A stretch of DNA of 54,182 nt from Desulfobulbaceae bacterium (lineage in GTDB: Bacteria; Desulfobacterota; Desulfobulbia; Desulfobulbales; Desulfobulbaceae). Of this stretch, positions 9,673-17,938 are shown piece after piece. The DNA lies in NCBI GenBank assembly GCA_012744275.1, contig JAAYIE010000006.1:1-54182 (forward strand), in the 5' to 3' direction. Both the position numbers and the translations under genes were made by a program. Within the stretch, counting starts at the first letter, position 1; each line of letters begins with the position of its first letter. The notes under the pieces are model-generated. The model did no database searches and was not told the DNA's origin. It saw only the letters and a list, made by a program, of their open reading frames with translations.

Positions 9673-11205
9673 TTAGCGTTTAGCGCTTTGAGCCTTTTTC
9701 AGTGCTTCCAGTGCGCGGCGGAGTTGATTGTCCTGCTCCAACCGCTTAACCAGATCCATGATGCTGTTGACCTGCTGAAAGGCATCTTCCTGGTTGAAAG
9801 TAGCGGATGACGATTCATTTGCTTCAGGCGAGTGTGACATTGCATTTGAGTCGTTGGTGAGGTGACCGGGCAGATCTCTCTCCCTGAGCAGGAGCTGGGT
9901 AGACGAGTCCGTATCCATGCCAGGCGGAGTTTCCAGCGGCACCACGATATCCGGGTGGATACCAGTAGCCTGAATAGAATCGCCACTGGGCGTATAGTAC
10001 TTTGCCGTGGTGAGGCGGATGCCGGCGCCGTCGGGCAAAGGGATAATGGTTTGTACGGATCCCTTGCCAAAGGAGGTGGTGCCGAGGACCTGCGCACGCT
10101 TATGATCTTGGAGTGCTCCGGCGACAATTTCAGAGCCGCTGGCCGACCCGCCGTTAATGAGCACCACAATGGGATAGTTTTCCACCCGTGTGTCAGGATG
10201 GGCGTCGTAGAGGATCTGTTCCTGGTTGTTGCGGCCGCGGGTGGAAACAATCACCCCATGATCAAGGAAAATATCCGCTACCTTGATGGCCTGATCCAGC
10301 AGGCCGCCGGGGTTGTTGCGCAGGTCCAGCGCCAGCCCCTTGATGGGATGCCGAGCCCGCAGGGACTCCAGGGCTGATTGCACATCACCGGTGGTAGAAT
10401 CCTGGAAGTTAGAGATGCGGATATACCCGTATCCAGGTTCAATTTCCATATATTTAACCGAAAACAGCGGGATATCTTCCCGCACCAAGGTAAAATCTCG
10501 GCTATTGCGCCACTGGGGCCGGTTGATGGACAGAGTGACGGTTGACCCCTTAGGCCCGCGCATTTTTTTCATGGCCTCAATCAGAGTCATATTCTTGGTC
10601 AGCAGGCCATCGATGCGTAAAATCTGGTCCCCTGGCTTAATGCCAAGCCGGTCTGCCGGTGTGTCTTCTATGGGGGCAACGGTTGTCAGGATACCTTCAC
10701 GGATGGTGACTTCAATGCCGACTCCGGTGAAACTGCCCGTAGTTTCCTCTTCGAGTTCCTGGAAATCTTCAGGACTCATATAGGCGGAGTGTGGATCCAG
10801 CGAGCTGAGCATGCCGTTGATGGCGCCATGCATCATGTCCCGCATATTCACCTGATCTACATAGTACTGCTGCACCAAGGTGAGCACATTGGCAAAGGTT
10901 TCCAACTCCCGGTAGGTGTCCTGCTGCTCTTTTTCCTCACTGTTGCCCGGCTTTGCGGTATCTGCCACAGCCAATACCGGCAAAACAAGCACAGTGCACA
11001 GGGCAAGGTAAGGCAGCCACAGGGATGTCAGCCGGAACAGACGCTTGAATAAGGATGTGGAAATATCTACAGGAAGACTGCGCACAGCTGTATTCAGGTG
11101 AAAAGGAAAAAGTAAACTTGAATTGTACCCCTTCAGCATGGCGTCGGCAACGGTAAATTTGTGATTCCAGAGCGCTTTTAGTGAACTATGGCCTGGTGAT
11201 GGCAT
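9673..11205 (-). CDS. C-terminal processing peptidase (S41 family, Ctp/Prc)
   Basis: This is a periplasmic serine protease with a PDZ domain. A hydrophobic export segment (LWLPYLALCTVLVLPVLAVA) lies around residues 60-85. The PDZ region includes GIEVTIREG and LGIKPGDQILRIDG. The Ser/Lys catalytic dyad is seen in GGSASGSEIVAGALQD (Ser about 355) and SFGKGSVQ (Lys about 380). The C-terminal 90 residues are polar and low-complexity. The start is uncertain: the ATG at 11205 overlaps the end of the EnvC-like gene by 20 bases, and an internal ATG at 11139 is possible. Neither has a strong ribosome binding site. The position after envC/ftsX/ftsE is common in this phylum and suggests a role in envelope or division-protein turnover. 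Confidence 0.92.
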   Translation of the reverse strand: MPSPGHSSLKALWNHKFTVADAMLKGYNSSLLFPFHLNTAVRSLPVDISTSLFKRLFRLTSLWLPYLALCTVLVLPVLAVADTAKPGNSEEKEQQDTYRELETFANVLTLVQQYYVDQVNMRDMMHGAINGMLSSLDPHSAYMSPEDFQELEEETTGSFTGVGIEVTIREGILTTVAPIEDTPADRLGIKPGDQILRIDGLLTKNMTLIEAMKKMRGPKGSTVTLSINRPQWRNSRDFTLVREDIPLFSVKYMEIEPGYGYIRISNFQDSTTGDVQSALESLRARHPIKGLALDLRNNPGGLLDQAIKVADIFLDHGVIVSTRGRNNQEQILYDAHPDTRVENYPIVVLINGGSASGSEIVAGALQDHKRAQVLGTTSFGKGSVQTIIPLPDGAGIRLTTAKYYTPSGDSIQATGIHPDIVVPLETPPGMDTDSSTQLLLRERDLPGHLTNDSNAMSHSPEANESSSATFNQEDAFQQVNSIMDLVKRLEQDNQLRRALEALKKAQSAKR

Positions 11206-12340
11206 CTGGTTTCAACCAGTCCATCGGATTTTCCGCGATGGCGCCATGGCGTATTTCAAAATACAATCCCTTACCGACCAGGGTAGCAAAGCTATCCGTG
11301 GTACCAAGTACATCTCCCTGGGCAACCCGGATCTTTTCACCAACTTTAATCTTGGCAAATTTTGCCGTCACGGTGAAGTACTGCTGAGCATGTTCAATAA
11401 TAACCATTTTACCGTATCCCGGCATGTAATCGGCATAAATGACCACGCCACCGTGTACGGCCCGGACTTCCTGTTCTGCATTCACGCCGATGGTGATGCC
11501 ACGGGCAAAGGGGGCGGCATCCGCGGTTGAGCCCGGCTCCATGAAGCCGCGAACTAGGGGACCGTTGATGGGTGGGGGCAACTTGCCTTTGTTCTTCGTG
11601 AACGCTTGAGTTCTCCGTTTTTGCTCGTCTCCCGCCAGTCTGTTCAGGATGGCAGTGAGATCGCGCTGCGACTTGTTCATTTCTCGAATGGCCTGCCCAT
11701 ACAGGGCTCGTTCTGTCTGCACCTGCTGTAAAAATTGTTTTTGTTCTTCAACGGCCAGCTGAAGCAATTTTTCCTTGTTATTGGCATCGGTGATCAACTG
11801 ATCAAGCTGAGCCTGCTCCTGGGCGAGGGCCTGCCTGATGGCGGCGATTTCTTCCATGTTTTTGCGAAACCGAAGGAACACAACGCGATTATAGGTAACC
11901 AGAGAGCGGAAGGCTTCGTTGCTGCGTACGAGCTCCGATATACTTTCACTGGAAAAAAGGGCATTGAAGAGTCCGGTTCTGCCCAGCATATAATAGGACT
12001 GCATCCGTTTGACCAGATGCTCCTGCAGTTTTTGATGCTGCTCGGTAAGCAGGAACAACTCACTTTCCTTTACGGCAATAAGTTTGTGCTTTTCCCGTTG
12101 TTGACCCTGCAGTTCTTCGAGTTGGCTGCGCTGGTCATCAAGGGCTGCATCAAGCCGTTGCAATTCCTCAAATAGGGTTCGTTCCTTGCCGGCACCTAGT
12201 GCCAGCATGTCTTCCTGCTGTCTGATGGATTCCTCAAGCTTGTTGAGGTTGATGCGCATTTCATCCGCCTTATCCTGGGCCTGGATTGGGAATGGCAGGG
12301 TTAGCACCACAAGAAGGAGAAGAGAAACAAAGCGAGTCAT
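11186..12340 (-). CDS. EnvC-like murein hydrolase activator (degenerate LytM/M23 domain)
   Basis: The product is 384 residues: signal peptide (SLLLLVVLTLPFPIQAQ), a long coiled coil over residues 25-250, then a LytM/peptidase M23 fold. The zinc ligands of active M23 enzymes appear lost. The usual HxGxD becomes RGITIG, and the Y-x-H-L segment becomes VTAKFAKI. This is the hallmark of EnvC-type proteins, which activate periplasmic amidases rather than cut peptidoglycan. It sits directly downstream of ftsX, which with FtsE controls EnvC in E. coli. The frame is open to 12397, but the ATG at 12340 starts exactly at the signal peptide, 6 bases after the ftsX stop. The last 20 bases overlap the ctp-type gene. 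Confidence 0.88.
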   Translation of the reverse strand: MTRFVSLLLLVVLTLPFPIQAQDKADEMRINLNKLEESIRQQEDMLALGAGKERTLFEELQRLDAALDDQRSQLEELQGQQREKHKLIAVKESELFLLTEQHQKLQEHLVKRMQSYYMLGRTGLFNALFSSESISELVRSNEAFRSLVTYNRVVFLRFRKNMEEIAAIRQALAQEQAQLDQLITDANNKEKLLQLAVEEQKQFLQQVQTERALYGQAIREMNKSQRDLTAILNRLAGDEQKRRTQAFTKNKGKLPPPINGPLVRGFMEPGSTADAAPFARGITIGVNAEQEVRAVHGGVVIYADYMPGYGKMVIIEHAQQYFTVTAKFAKIKVGEKIRVAQGDVLGTTDSFATLVGKGLYFEIRHGAIAENPMDWLKPDAITRP

Positions 12341-12348
12341 GCCGGTTA

Positions 12349-13236
12349 TTACAGGTGCAGTATGGGGCGAGTGGCGCGAAAGCTGCCCAGGGCGCACAGC
12401 AGGGTGGCCGCCGTGACAATGCCGGTAATGGTAGGCCAGGAGAGAAAGGTAAAGGGTACTAGGTTAAAAAGGGTCGGGCCCGAGAACTGGAGTTTGATCC
12501 AGCGGTGGAGCAGATACAGGGCGGCAATGCCAGTCGTCGAACCGAACAGACCCAAAAGCGCACCTTCTATGAGAAAAGGCATGCGGATGTAGTTGGTAGT
12601 TGCACCAACAAGTCGGAGCAGTTCCAATTTCTGTACACGTGAGAACAGGCTGAGCTGGATGGTGTATGCCACCATGAAAGTGGAGGTCATGATCAGTAGG
12701 AAGCCCGAGAGTATAATAACAATGCGCATCAGCTGAATGAAGGCATGGAAATGGTCGATCCATTCCTTGCCGTACAGTACCTTCTGAACGCCGGGCAGGG
12801 TCTCCAGGTAGTCGGAAAAACGTTTAATGCGGGCAAGGCTGTCCAGTGAGCGTAGAGGATACACTTCAATTGAGGGCGGTAGAAAATCGTCGGGCACGCC
12901 GCTGAGCACATCGCTGTCACTGCCAAGCTGCTTGGAAAAGCGCTGGTACGCTTCCTGGCTGTTAACAAATTTTATCCGCTCCACCTGGTCGAATTTGAGA
13001 ATCCTGCGACGATATTCATCCTGCAACGGCGGCGGCGGGTCTTCATCCAGGTACACCACCAGACGCAGGTCATTGCCCATTTCTGTGCCAACATGCAGGG
13101 CATTCACGTAGGTAAGGTAGAAGAAGGAGAAGATGAGCACCGAAAGCATGACCGTAAAAACGGTCATGAGTTGCGATTTCCAAGTCAGGAGGAGGTCGCG
13201 GCTGGTATGGAGCAGCAGCGTGGTAAAAAATCTCAT
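12349..13236 (-). CDS. ftsX: Cell division protein FtsX
   Basis: This is the membrane subunit of the FtsEX complex, which couples cytoplasmic ATP hydrolysis to activation of cell-wall amidases at the septum. The product is 295 residues with four predicted membrane segments: one near residues 20-45, then three in the C-terminal half (VIILSGFLLIMTSTFMVAYT, LLGLFGSTTGIAALYLL, ITGIVTAATLLCALGSF). A periplasmic domain lies between the first two. LELLRLVGATTNYIRMPFLIEG is the typical FtsX block. It lies 18 bases downstream of ftsE and 8 bases upstream of the envC-like gene, so one transcript is likely. Confidence 0.93.
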   Translation of the reverse strand: MRFFTTLLLHTSRDLLLTWKSQLMTVFTVMLSVLIFSFFYLTYVNALHVGTEMGNDLRLVVYLDEDPPPPLQDEYRRRILKFDQVERIKFVNSQEAYQRFSKQLGSDSDVLSGVPDDFLPPSIEVYPLRSLDSLARIKRFSDYLETLPGVQKVLYGKEWIDHFHAFIQLMRIVIILSGFLLIMTSTFMVAYTIQLSLFSRVQKLELLRLVGATTNYIRMPFLIEGALLGLFGSTTGIAALYLLHRWIKLQFSGPTLFNLVPFTFLSWPTITGIVTAATLLCALGSFRATRPILHL

Positions 13237-13254
13237 GCCTGTGTCTCCAGGGGG

Positions 13255-13965
13255 CTATGGTTGCGTGCCCGGGAAGAGGTGCCCCGTGGTAAGCAGGCGA
13301 CCACCCCGCAGTTCCATAACCCGCCGGTTGTGGCCACGGAAAAGGGATTTATCGTGGGTGGCGATGAGCAGAGTACATCCCTGCCGGTTGAGCTGGTAAA
13401 AAAGGCTCATAACCCGGGCAGTATTTTCTGCGTCCAGGTTACCTGTGGGTTCATCGGCCAGCAGAATTTCTGGATGGTTGGCCGCGGCACGCGCGATGGA
13501 CACCCGTTGCTGTTCACCACTGGAAAGCTCTGCGGTCAGGGTATCGTATTTTTTGCTTAGGTTGAGCTGTTCAAGCAGATTGCGCACCCGCGCCTCAATA
13601 ACCGATGTTTTCTGGTAGACTACCTCCATGCTGATGGCGATATTATCAGCCACGGTCCTGTTGGGCAGGAGTTTGAAGTCCTGGTAAGCCACACCGATTT
13701 TGCGGCGCAGCAGGTGTATGGTACGGTGGTTGAGCTTGCTCAAATCAAAGCCGGCCACATCAAGCATCCCTTGGCTTTCCTTTTCCATGCGGCTGATCAG
13801 GCGTATCAGGGTGGTTTTGCCGGCACCGCTCATACCAGTGAGGTAGACGATTTCTCCCTTGTCAATGGCAAAGGAGATGTCAGACAGGGCTTCGACATCT
13901 GGCGGGTAAAATTTGGAAACCTTGATCAGTTCAATGACCGGCGGTGGTGGCAGTTCCTGATTCAT
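13255..13965 (-). CDS. ftsE: Cell division ATP-binding protein FtsE
   Basis: This is the ABC ATPase partner of FtsX, 236 residues. Visible motifs are Walker A GMSGAGKTT, the Q-loop region GVAYQDFKLL, the signature LSSGEQQRVSIARA, Walker B ILLADEPTGNLD, and the switch histidine in LIATHDKSL. KLLPNRTVADNIAI is typical of FtsE. It is the first gene of the leftward ftsE-ftsX-envC-ctp cluster. Its promoter must lie in the 364-base divergent region shared with gph, where a TATAGT (complement of 14121-14126) is a candidate -10 box. Confidence 0.95.
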   Translation of the reverse strand: MNQELPPPPVIELIKVSKFYPPDVEALSDISFAIDKGEIVYLTGMSGAGKTTLIRLISRMEKESQGMLDVAGFDLSKLNHRTIHLLRRKIGVAYQDFKLLPNRTVADNIAISMEVVYQKTSVIEARVRNLLEQLNLSKKYDTLTAELSSGEQQRVSIARAAANHPEILLADEPTGNLDAENTARVMSLFYQLNRQGCTLLIATHDKSLFRGHNRRVMELRGGRLLTTGHLFPGTQP

Positions 13966-14329
13966 GCAATTCCAGGGTACGGAAAAGGAAGGAGATAACT
14001 TTACGCTGCAGCAGCAGGTTGGCTGCAGCAGCAGGTTGTATTCAGCCGGTCGAACCTGCTCGCATCAATGATGATTCAGACATCCAGCTGATATCGCCTG
14101 CTTACACGCTGCGGCCCCTTACTATAGCATGTAAGAAAGCAAGTCCACAGCTTTTTCAAGATGATCGGGTAGTTGCGTTACTTATCCACGGAATTTTGTG
14201 CTACAGTATTTTTACTGGTGTGCAATGCAACCCTCTCTTTATTCAGCCTTTGTGCTGGAAGAGGAAAAATTTGGCTGGTATAGTTGCAGATACGAATATG
14301 CGTATGCAGCAAAGAGGAGGAATGAAAGA
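13966..14329. other. Divergent intergenic region between ftsE and gph
   Basis: This 364-base gap has no convincing gene. It holds a perfect 17-base tandem duplication (14005-14038), a candidate leftward -10 box TATAGT at 14121-14126, and a strong GAGGAGGAA ribosome binding site before gph. A TTATCCACG at about 14181 resembles a DnaA box but is single. Confidence 0.6.
14005..14038. repeat. Perfect tandem duplication of a 17-base unit
   Basis: GCTGCAGCAGCAGGTTG occurs twice back to back (14005-14021 and 14022-14038), shortly upstream of ftsE. It looks like recent slippage duplication and has no evident coding role. Confidence 0.9.
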
Positions 14330-15013
14330 ATGCGTTATCAGGCGGTCCTTTTCGACCTTGATGGCACTCTGCTGGACACCTTGGTTGATCTGGCCGAGGC
14401 AAGTAACCGTGTTCTGGTGGGATTGGGCTTAAAGCCGTTTCCGGTTCAGGATTATCGTTATTTTGTTGGCAGCGGCGTCCGCCATCTGGTGGAATGTATC
14501 CTCCCCAAACCACTGCGCGAGCGCGAGAAAGAGGTGGATGCTGCCATCGCCGCCTTTCAGCAGGAATATGCCAAAAACTGGCAAATACACACCAAACCCT
14601 ATGACGGTATTGCCGAATTGCTTGATTATCTGAGCGCTCAAGAATACCGCATGGGCGTGCTTTCCAATAAACCGCAGCACTTCACCCAGCTCTGCGTCGA
14701 AACCCTGTTGCCTGCCTGGCGCTTTCATTCGGTGCTCGGGCAGCGGGAGGGTATTCCCCGTAAGCCCCATCCTGCTGGCGCCCTGGAAACTGCACGGCTG
14801 TTTGCTCTGCCCCCATCCTCCATCCTCTATGTGGGTGATACTGGCGTGGATATGCGTACCGCCCAGCAGGCAGGTATGGACGCAGTTGGGGCTTTGTGGG
14901 GCTTCCGTGACGCAGAGGAATTACGCGCCACTGGTGCTGAGGTGCTGGTACAAACACCACAAGAGCTTATTCGTTTCCTTGCCGAACCCGCCGTTTCGGA
15001 ACAGATTCCTTGA
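14330..15013 (+). CDS. gph: HAD-family phosphoglycolate phosphatase
   Basis: This enzyme probably hydrolyses 2-phosphoglycolate, produced for example in repair of oxidative DNA damage. The product is 227 residues. The HAD motifs are present: motif I LFDLDGTLLDT with nucleophile Asp, motif II VLSNKP, motif III Lys region EGIPRKPHPAGAL, and motif IV YVGDTGVDMRTA. An alpha-helical cap lies between I and II. The ATG at 14330 is preceded by an excellent GAGGAGG, which rules out the longer upstream frame. It overlaps the DUF445 gene by four bases (TTGA), suggesting translational coupling. Related HAD phosphatases of other specificity cannot be excluded. Confidence 0.88.
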   Translation: MRYQAVLFDLDGTLLDTLVDLAEASNRVLVGLGLKPFPVQDYRYFVGSGVRHLVECILPKPLREREKEVDAAIAAFQQEYAKNWQIHTKPYDGIAELLDYLSAQEYRMGVLSNKPQHFTQLCVETLLPAWRFHSVLGQREGIPRKPHPAGALETARLFALPPSSILYVGDTGVDMRTAQQAGMDAVGALWGFRDAEELRATGAEVLVQTPQELIRFLAEPAVSEQIP

Positions 15014-16536
15014 TCAGCCCGAACAACGCCCTGCTTGTAGCCCTGGCGCAGCCCTGCGTCGGGGCGTTTATCGGTTATCTCACCAACAAAATCGCCATCC
15101 GCATGCTGTTCAGGCCCCTCCGACCCTGGTATGTGCTGGGCTGGCGGGTGCCGCTCACGCCTGGCATCATTCCGTCAAAGCGGCATGAACTGGCCGTCAG
15201 TATCGGAGAAATGGTAGGCATGCGCCTGCTCACCAGTGAAGAAATATGCCGAGCCATTTCCGGTGAATCTTTCCAGGAGCATCTGCACAGCCTGGTTGTC
15301 CGCCGGCTCAATGCTTTTTGCCAAAAAGAATTGGCTTCGCTGCACGGGTATTTTTCCGGGAAGGGCAATTCTGCGCTTTTCACCCTGCAGAACCGCCTGA
15401 TCAGGGAGTTGCAGGATGCTATCAACAGCTTTTTTGCAAGCTCTAACGCTGCGGAGCAATTGACTCTTTGGTTGCAGGCTGCGGACGAAAGCCCAAGGGC
15501 TGAACAGGACAAAGCTGCTACGCTGCTATGCTTAGCCGAAAACCTGTTCAAGCAAATGCTGGAACAGGTTGGGCAACGACTGGGCGTTCTTTTAGCCGTG
15601 ATGCTGCAGCAGGCAGGAGCAGAGGGGAAGAGCCTGCGCGATCTGATGCCAGACGCGTTCGCGCAGCAACTGCATGCGCTCGTTGAGACGCAGTCGCCTG
15701 TTATTCTTGAGCGTATTACTCAGCAGGTGCTTGCCAAAGAAACCCGACCAACCCTATTGCAAGGCTTGGTCAGCATAGTCCATCAGTTGCTGGAATCACT
15801 CGGCCCTGTCGGCGCGATGGCGCGTGGTTTTTTCGAGGCAGACACTTTTATCCGCAAGATCAACGAGTATCTTGATGCAAACAGCAGTTCCATAGCAGCC
15901 TGGCTCAACAGCCCGGAGGCGAAAAAACGTCTGGCTGCGGTGTTGGGAGAAAGCGCCGACACCCTGCTCAATAGGAGCATTGCTGAGTTGTTGGCCGGTC
16001 TTGAGCCGGGTCAGTTGGATGAGTTGTGCGCAGCCATTGGCGAACAGATTGTACGGGCATTCCAAAGCGAGACCGCAATTAAGGAGCTGGCGCCAGTTTT
16101 GACTGATAGCCTTCGGCAATCCCTGACAGGCTCGCCGGGACGGGATGCTGGCCACACTACCCTTATCCTAACTTTTTTACGCAGTGGCGAGGGCAGGGCG
16201 TTTGTGCAGATGGCGGTGAAATCGCTGGTGCAGCAGCTGTTTTTCCAGCCTCTGGGCAAACTGGAGCAGCGGATCCCACAGGCCTTGCAAGAGGTGATGG
16301 TCGCGCATCTGGTCAAGCACGTCAATCATCTTTTGCTGTACGAACTCTCCGGGCTGGTGCCGGCGCTCAACATCAAAGAACTCGTCAGCAGCAAGGTCGA
16401 TTCACTGGAACTGCTGCAATTGGAGCGGCTGCTTCTGGGGATTATGGAGGAGCAGTTCAAATATATCAATCTCTTTGGCGGCCTGCTTGGTTTTTTGATC
16501 GGGCTGATTAACCTGTTCCTCTTCAAACTTCTCTAA
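15010..16536 (+). CDS. DUF445 family membrane protein (YheB-like)
   Basis: The product is 508 residues of unknown function. The N-terminal block (GAFIGYLTNKIAIRMLF, PLTPGIIPSKRHELAVSIG) and the C-terminal hydrophobic segment (LFGGLLGFLIGLINLFLF) are the conserved DUF445 features. Between them lies a long helical region typical of the family. The TTG start overlaps the gph stop as TTGA and has no strong ribosome binding site of its own, so it is probably translated by coupling to gph. The C-terminal membrane helix and an amphipathic N-terminal segment suggest membrane association. Confidence 0.85.
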   Translation: MISPNNALLVALAQPCVGAFIGYLTNKIAIRMLFRPLRPWYVLGWRVPLTPGIIPSKRHELAVSIGEMVGMRLLTSEEICRAISGESFQEHLHSLVVRRLNAFCQKELASLHGYFSGKGNSALFTLQNRLIRELQDAINSFFASSNAAEQLTLWLQAADESPRAEQDKAATLLCLAENLFKQMLEQVGQRLGVLLAVMLQQAGAEGKSLRDLMPDAFAQQLHALVETQSPVILERITQQVLAKETRPTLLQGLVSIVHQLLESLGPVGAMARGFFEADTFIRKINEYLDANSSSIAAWLNSPEAKKRLAAVLGESADTLLNRSIAELLAGLEPGQLDELCAAIGEQIVRAFQSETAIKELAPVLTDSLRQSLTGSPGRDAGHTTLILTFLRSGEGRAFVQMAVKSLVQQLFFQPLGKLEQRIPQALQEVMVAHLVKHVNHLLLYELSGLVPALNIKELVSSKVDSLELLQLERLLLGIMEEQFKYINLFGGLLGFLIGLINLFLFKLL

Positions 16537-16735
16537 ACGCTGCGGAAGCGCGGATTTGCGGCTGTGCGTTGCACGCTCCTGTCTCTGTGTCCCACTGTTC
16601 TGCTTGCTTAATGCCGCGACAATGAAGAGAGACGATGAGCCAAACAACGCAACAGGTAATGCGCTCAGCTTGGTGCAGGTATCATTACGATGCCATGCCT
16701 AAGCTCTATTGTGCCAACTTCTGGAAATGTCCGCC

Positions 16736-16757
16736 GGGCGTACCTTTTCGTACGCCC
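16736..16757. other. Perfect 8-bp hairpin without T-tract
   Basis: GGGCGTAC and GTACGCCC flank a 6-base loop, in the 270-base convergent gap between the DUF445 gene and the malyl-CoA-lyase-type gene. No T-run follows on either strand. It could be a weak or Rho-assisted terminator. Confidence 0.4.
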
Positions 16758-16806
16758 ACGATTGTTCCCGTGCCTCCCCGAGTCCTCGCTGATCAAGACC
16801 TGAGCA

Positions 16807-17721
16807 TTACACAAGACCCAGGTGTTTGGCCTGCTCCCACAGCTGAATCGCCAGGCGCACCGTGGCCTGATCCACCATGCGGCCTTCCACCGCAACTGCC
16901 CCTCGCCCTTCGCTTCTGGCCTGTTCATTAGCCTGAATCACTTTGGCGGCCAGTTCGATATCTTTTTGCGAAGGGGTAAAGACCTCGTTAATTACTTCGA
17001 TCTGTGACGGATGAATGGCCCATTTACCATCACAGCCAAGCGCGCAGGCCATTACAGCCGAGCGGCGCAACCCCTCAGCGTCTTTGAAATTGCCAAAGGG
17101 TGCATCAATGGCCAGACATTGTGCCGCCTTGGCGGTCATAACCATGTTGCTGATGGCAAAGTGCCAACGGTGGCCAGGATACAGTTCCTCTTCTTTTTCC
17201 CCATGTCCGGAAATAGATACCAGGCGCGCGCCGATGGAGGCGGAATAATCGGCGATACCGAAAACAAGGGTTTTAACCCTTGGGGCTGCTTGGGCAATGG
17301 CACTGGCATTGACCAGGCCTTCTGCGGTTTCTATGGATGCCTCAATGCCTATGGCGCCTGCATTACCCCGACCAAGGTCTATACCGGTAAGCAGGCGCTC
17401 GGCAAAATGGATGTCGCCAGGATGGTTGACTTTTGGAATAACAATGGCATCCAGTACTTGACCGGCCTGTTCAACCACGTCGATCAGATCTTGATAGGCA
17501 AAAGGCGTATCCAGGGCATTGATTCGTACGGTTACCGTTTTGTTTGTCCAATCCAGGTTCAGCAGTGAGTCGATAACCTGGCGGCGGGCGGCTTCCTTAG
17601 CATCAATGGGCACGCTGTCTTCCAAATCCAACATGACCACATCTGCGGCACTCTCACAGGCCTTGCCGTGCATCTTTACCATATGGCCGGGAACAGAGAG
17701 GTTGGAACGGCGTGGTTTCAT
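16807..17721 (-). CDS. HpcH/HpaI-family CoA-ester lyase, malyl-CoA lyase type
   Basis: The product is 304 residues and resembles L-malyl-CoA/beta-methylmalyl-CoA lyases throughout. Matching segments are RRSNLSVPGH at the start, VVMLDLEDSVP (Mg-binding region), TVRINALDTPFAYQDLIDVV, the Glu in IGIEASIETAEGLVNA, VFGIADYSASIGA and CDGKWAIHPSQIEVINEVF. Such enzymes cleave malyl-CoA to acetyl-CoA and glyoxylate, or related CoA esters. The ATG at 17721 has a clean GAGGAG seven bases upstream, so the 21 extra residues possible upstream are rejected. No citrate lyase, methylaspartate-cycle or hydroxypropionate-cycle genes are nearby, so the substrate is undetermined. A dyad lies 90 bases upstream. 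Confidence 0.85.
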   Translation of the reverse strand: MKPRRSNLSVPGHMVKMHGKACESAADVVMLDLEDSVPIDAKEAARRQVIDSLLNLDWTNKTVTVRINALDTPFAYQDLIDVVEQAGQVLDAIVIPKVNHPGDIHFAERLLTGIDLGRGNAGAIGIEASIETAEGLVNASAIAQAAPRVKTLVFGIADYSASIGARLVSISGHGEKEEELYPGHRWHFAISNMVMTAKAAQCLAIDAPFGNFKDAEGLRRSAVMACALGCDGKWAIHPSQIEVINEVFTPSQKDIELAAKVIQANEQARSEGRGAVAVEGRMVDQATVRLAIQLWEQAKHLGLV

Positions 17722-17811
17722 AATTTTTCTCCTCAGACTGGTATGGGTGCTGTGTGGTTCAAATGTATTCCGTTTCCATATCAAGACGGTCTTTTAAGCT
17801 GGTACGTGGAG

Positions 17812-17829
17812 AGTGCTCCTTGGAGCACT
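17812..17829. promoter_or_regulatory. Operator-like dyad upstream of the CoA-ester lyase gene
   Basis: AGTGCTCC-TT-GGAGCACT is a perfect 8-base inverted repeat with a 2-base centre. It has no T-tract on either strand, lies about 90 bases upstream of the lyase start, and looks more like a protein-binding site than a terminator. Confidence 0.4.
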
Positions 17830-17938
17830 GCAAGGCATGTTTGTATTTTACCTGCTGCACAGGTGTGGAATCAAGAAATAATGCCGAACAGCACCCGGGC
17901 CGAATTTAGTGACAACACAATCTGGATGCATCCCATTT

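Noticed and set aside
14181-14189. DnaA-box-like TTATCCACG
   Set aside because: A single site one base off consensus, with no cluster of boxes, AT-rich unwinding element or replication genes nearby.
16635-16931. 98-codon plus-strand frame with a GAGAGA before its ATG
   Set aside because: It overlaps the 3' end of the well-supported CoA-ester lyase gene on the other strand, is Pro-rich with no recognisable motif, and reads like a shadow of that gene.
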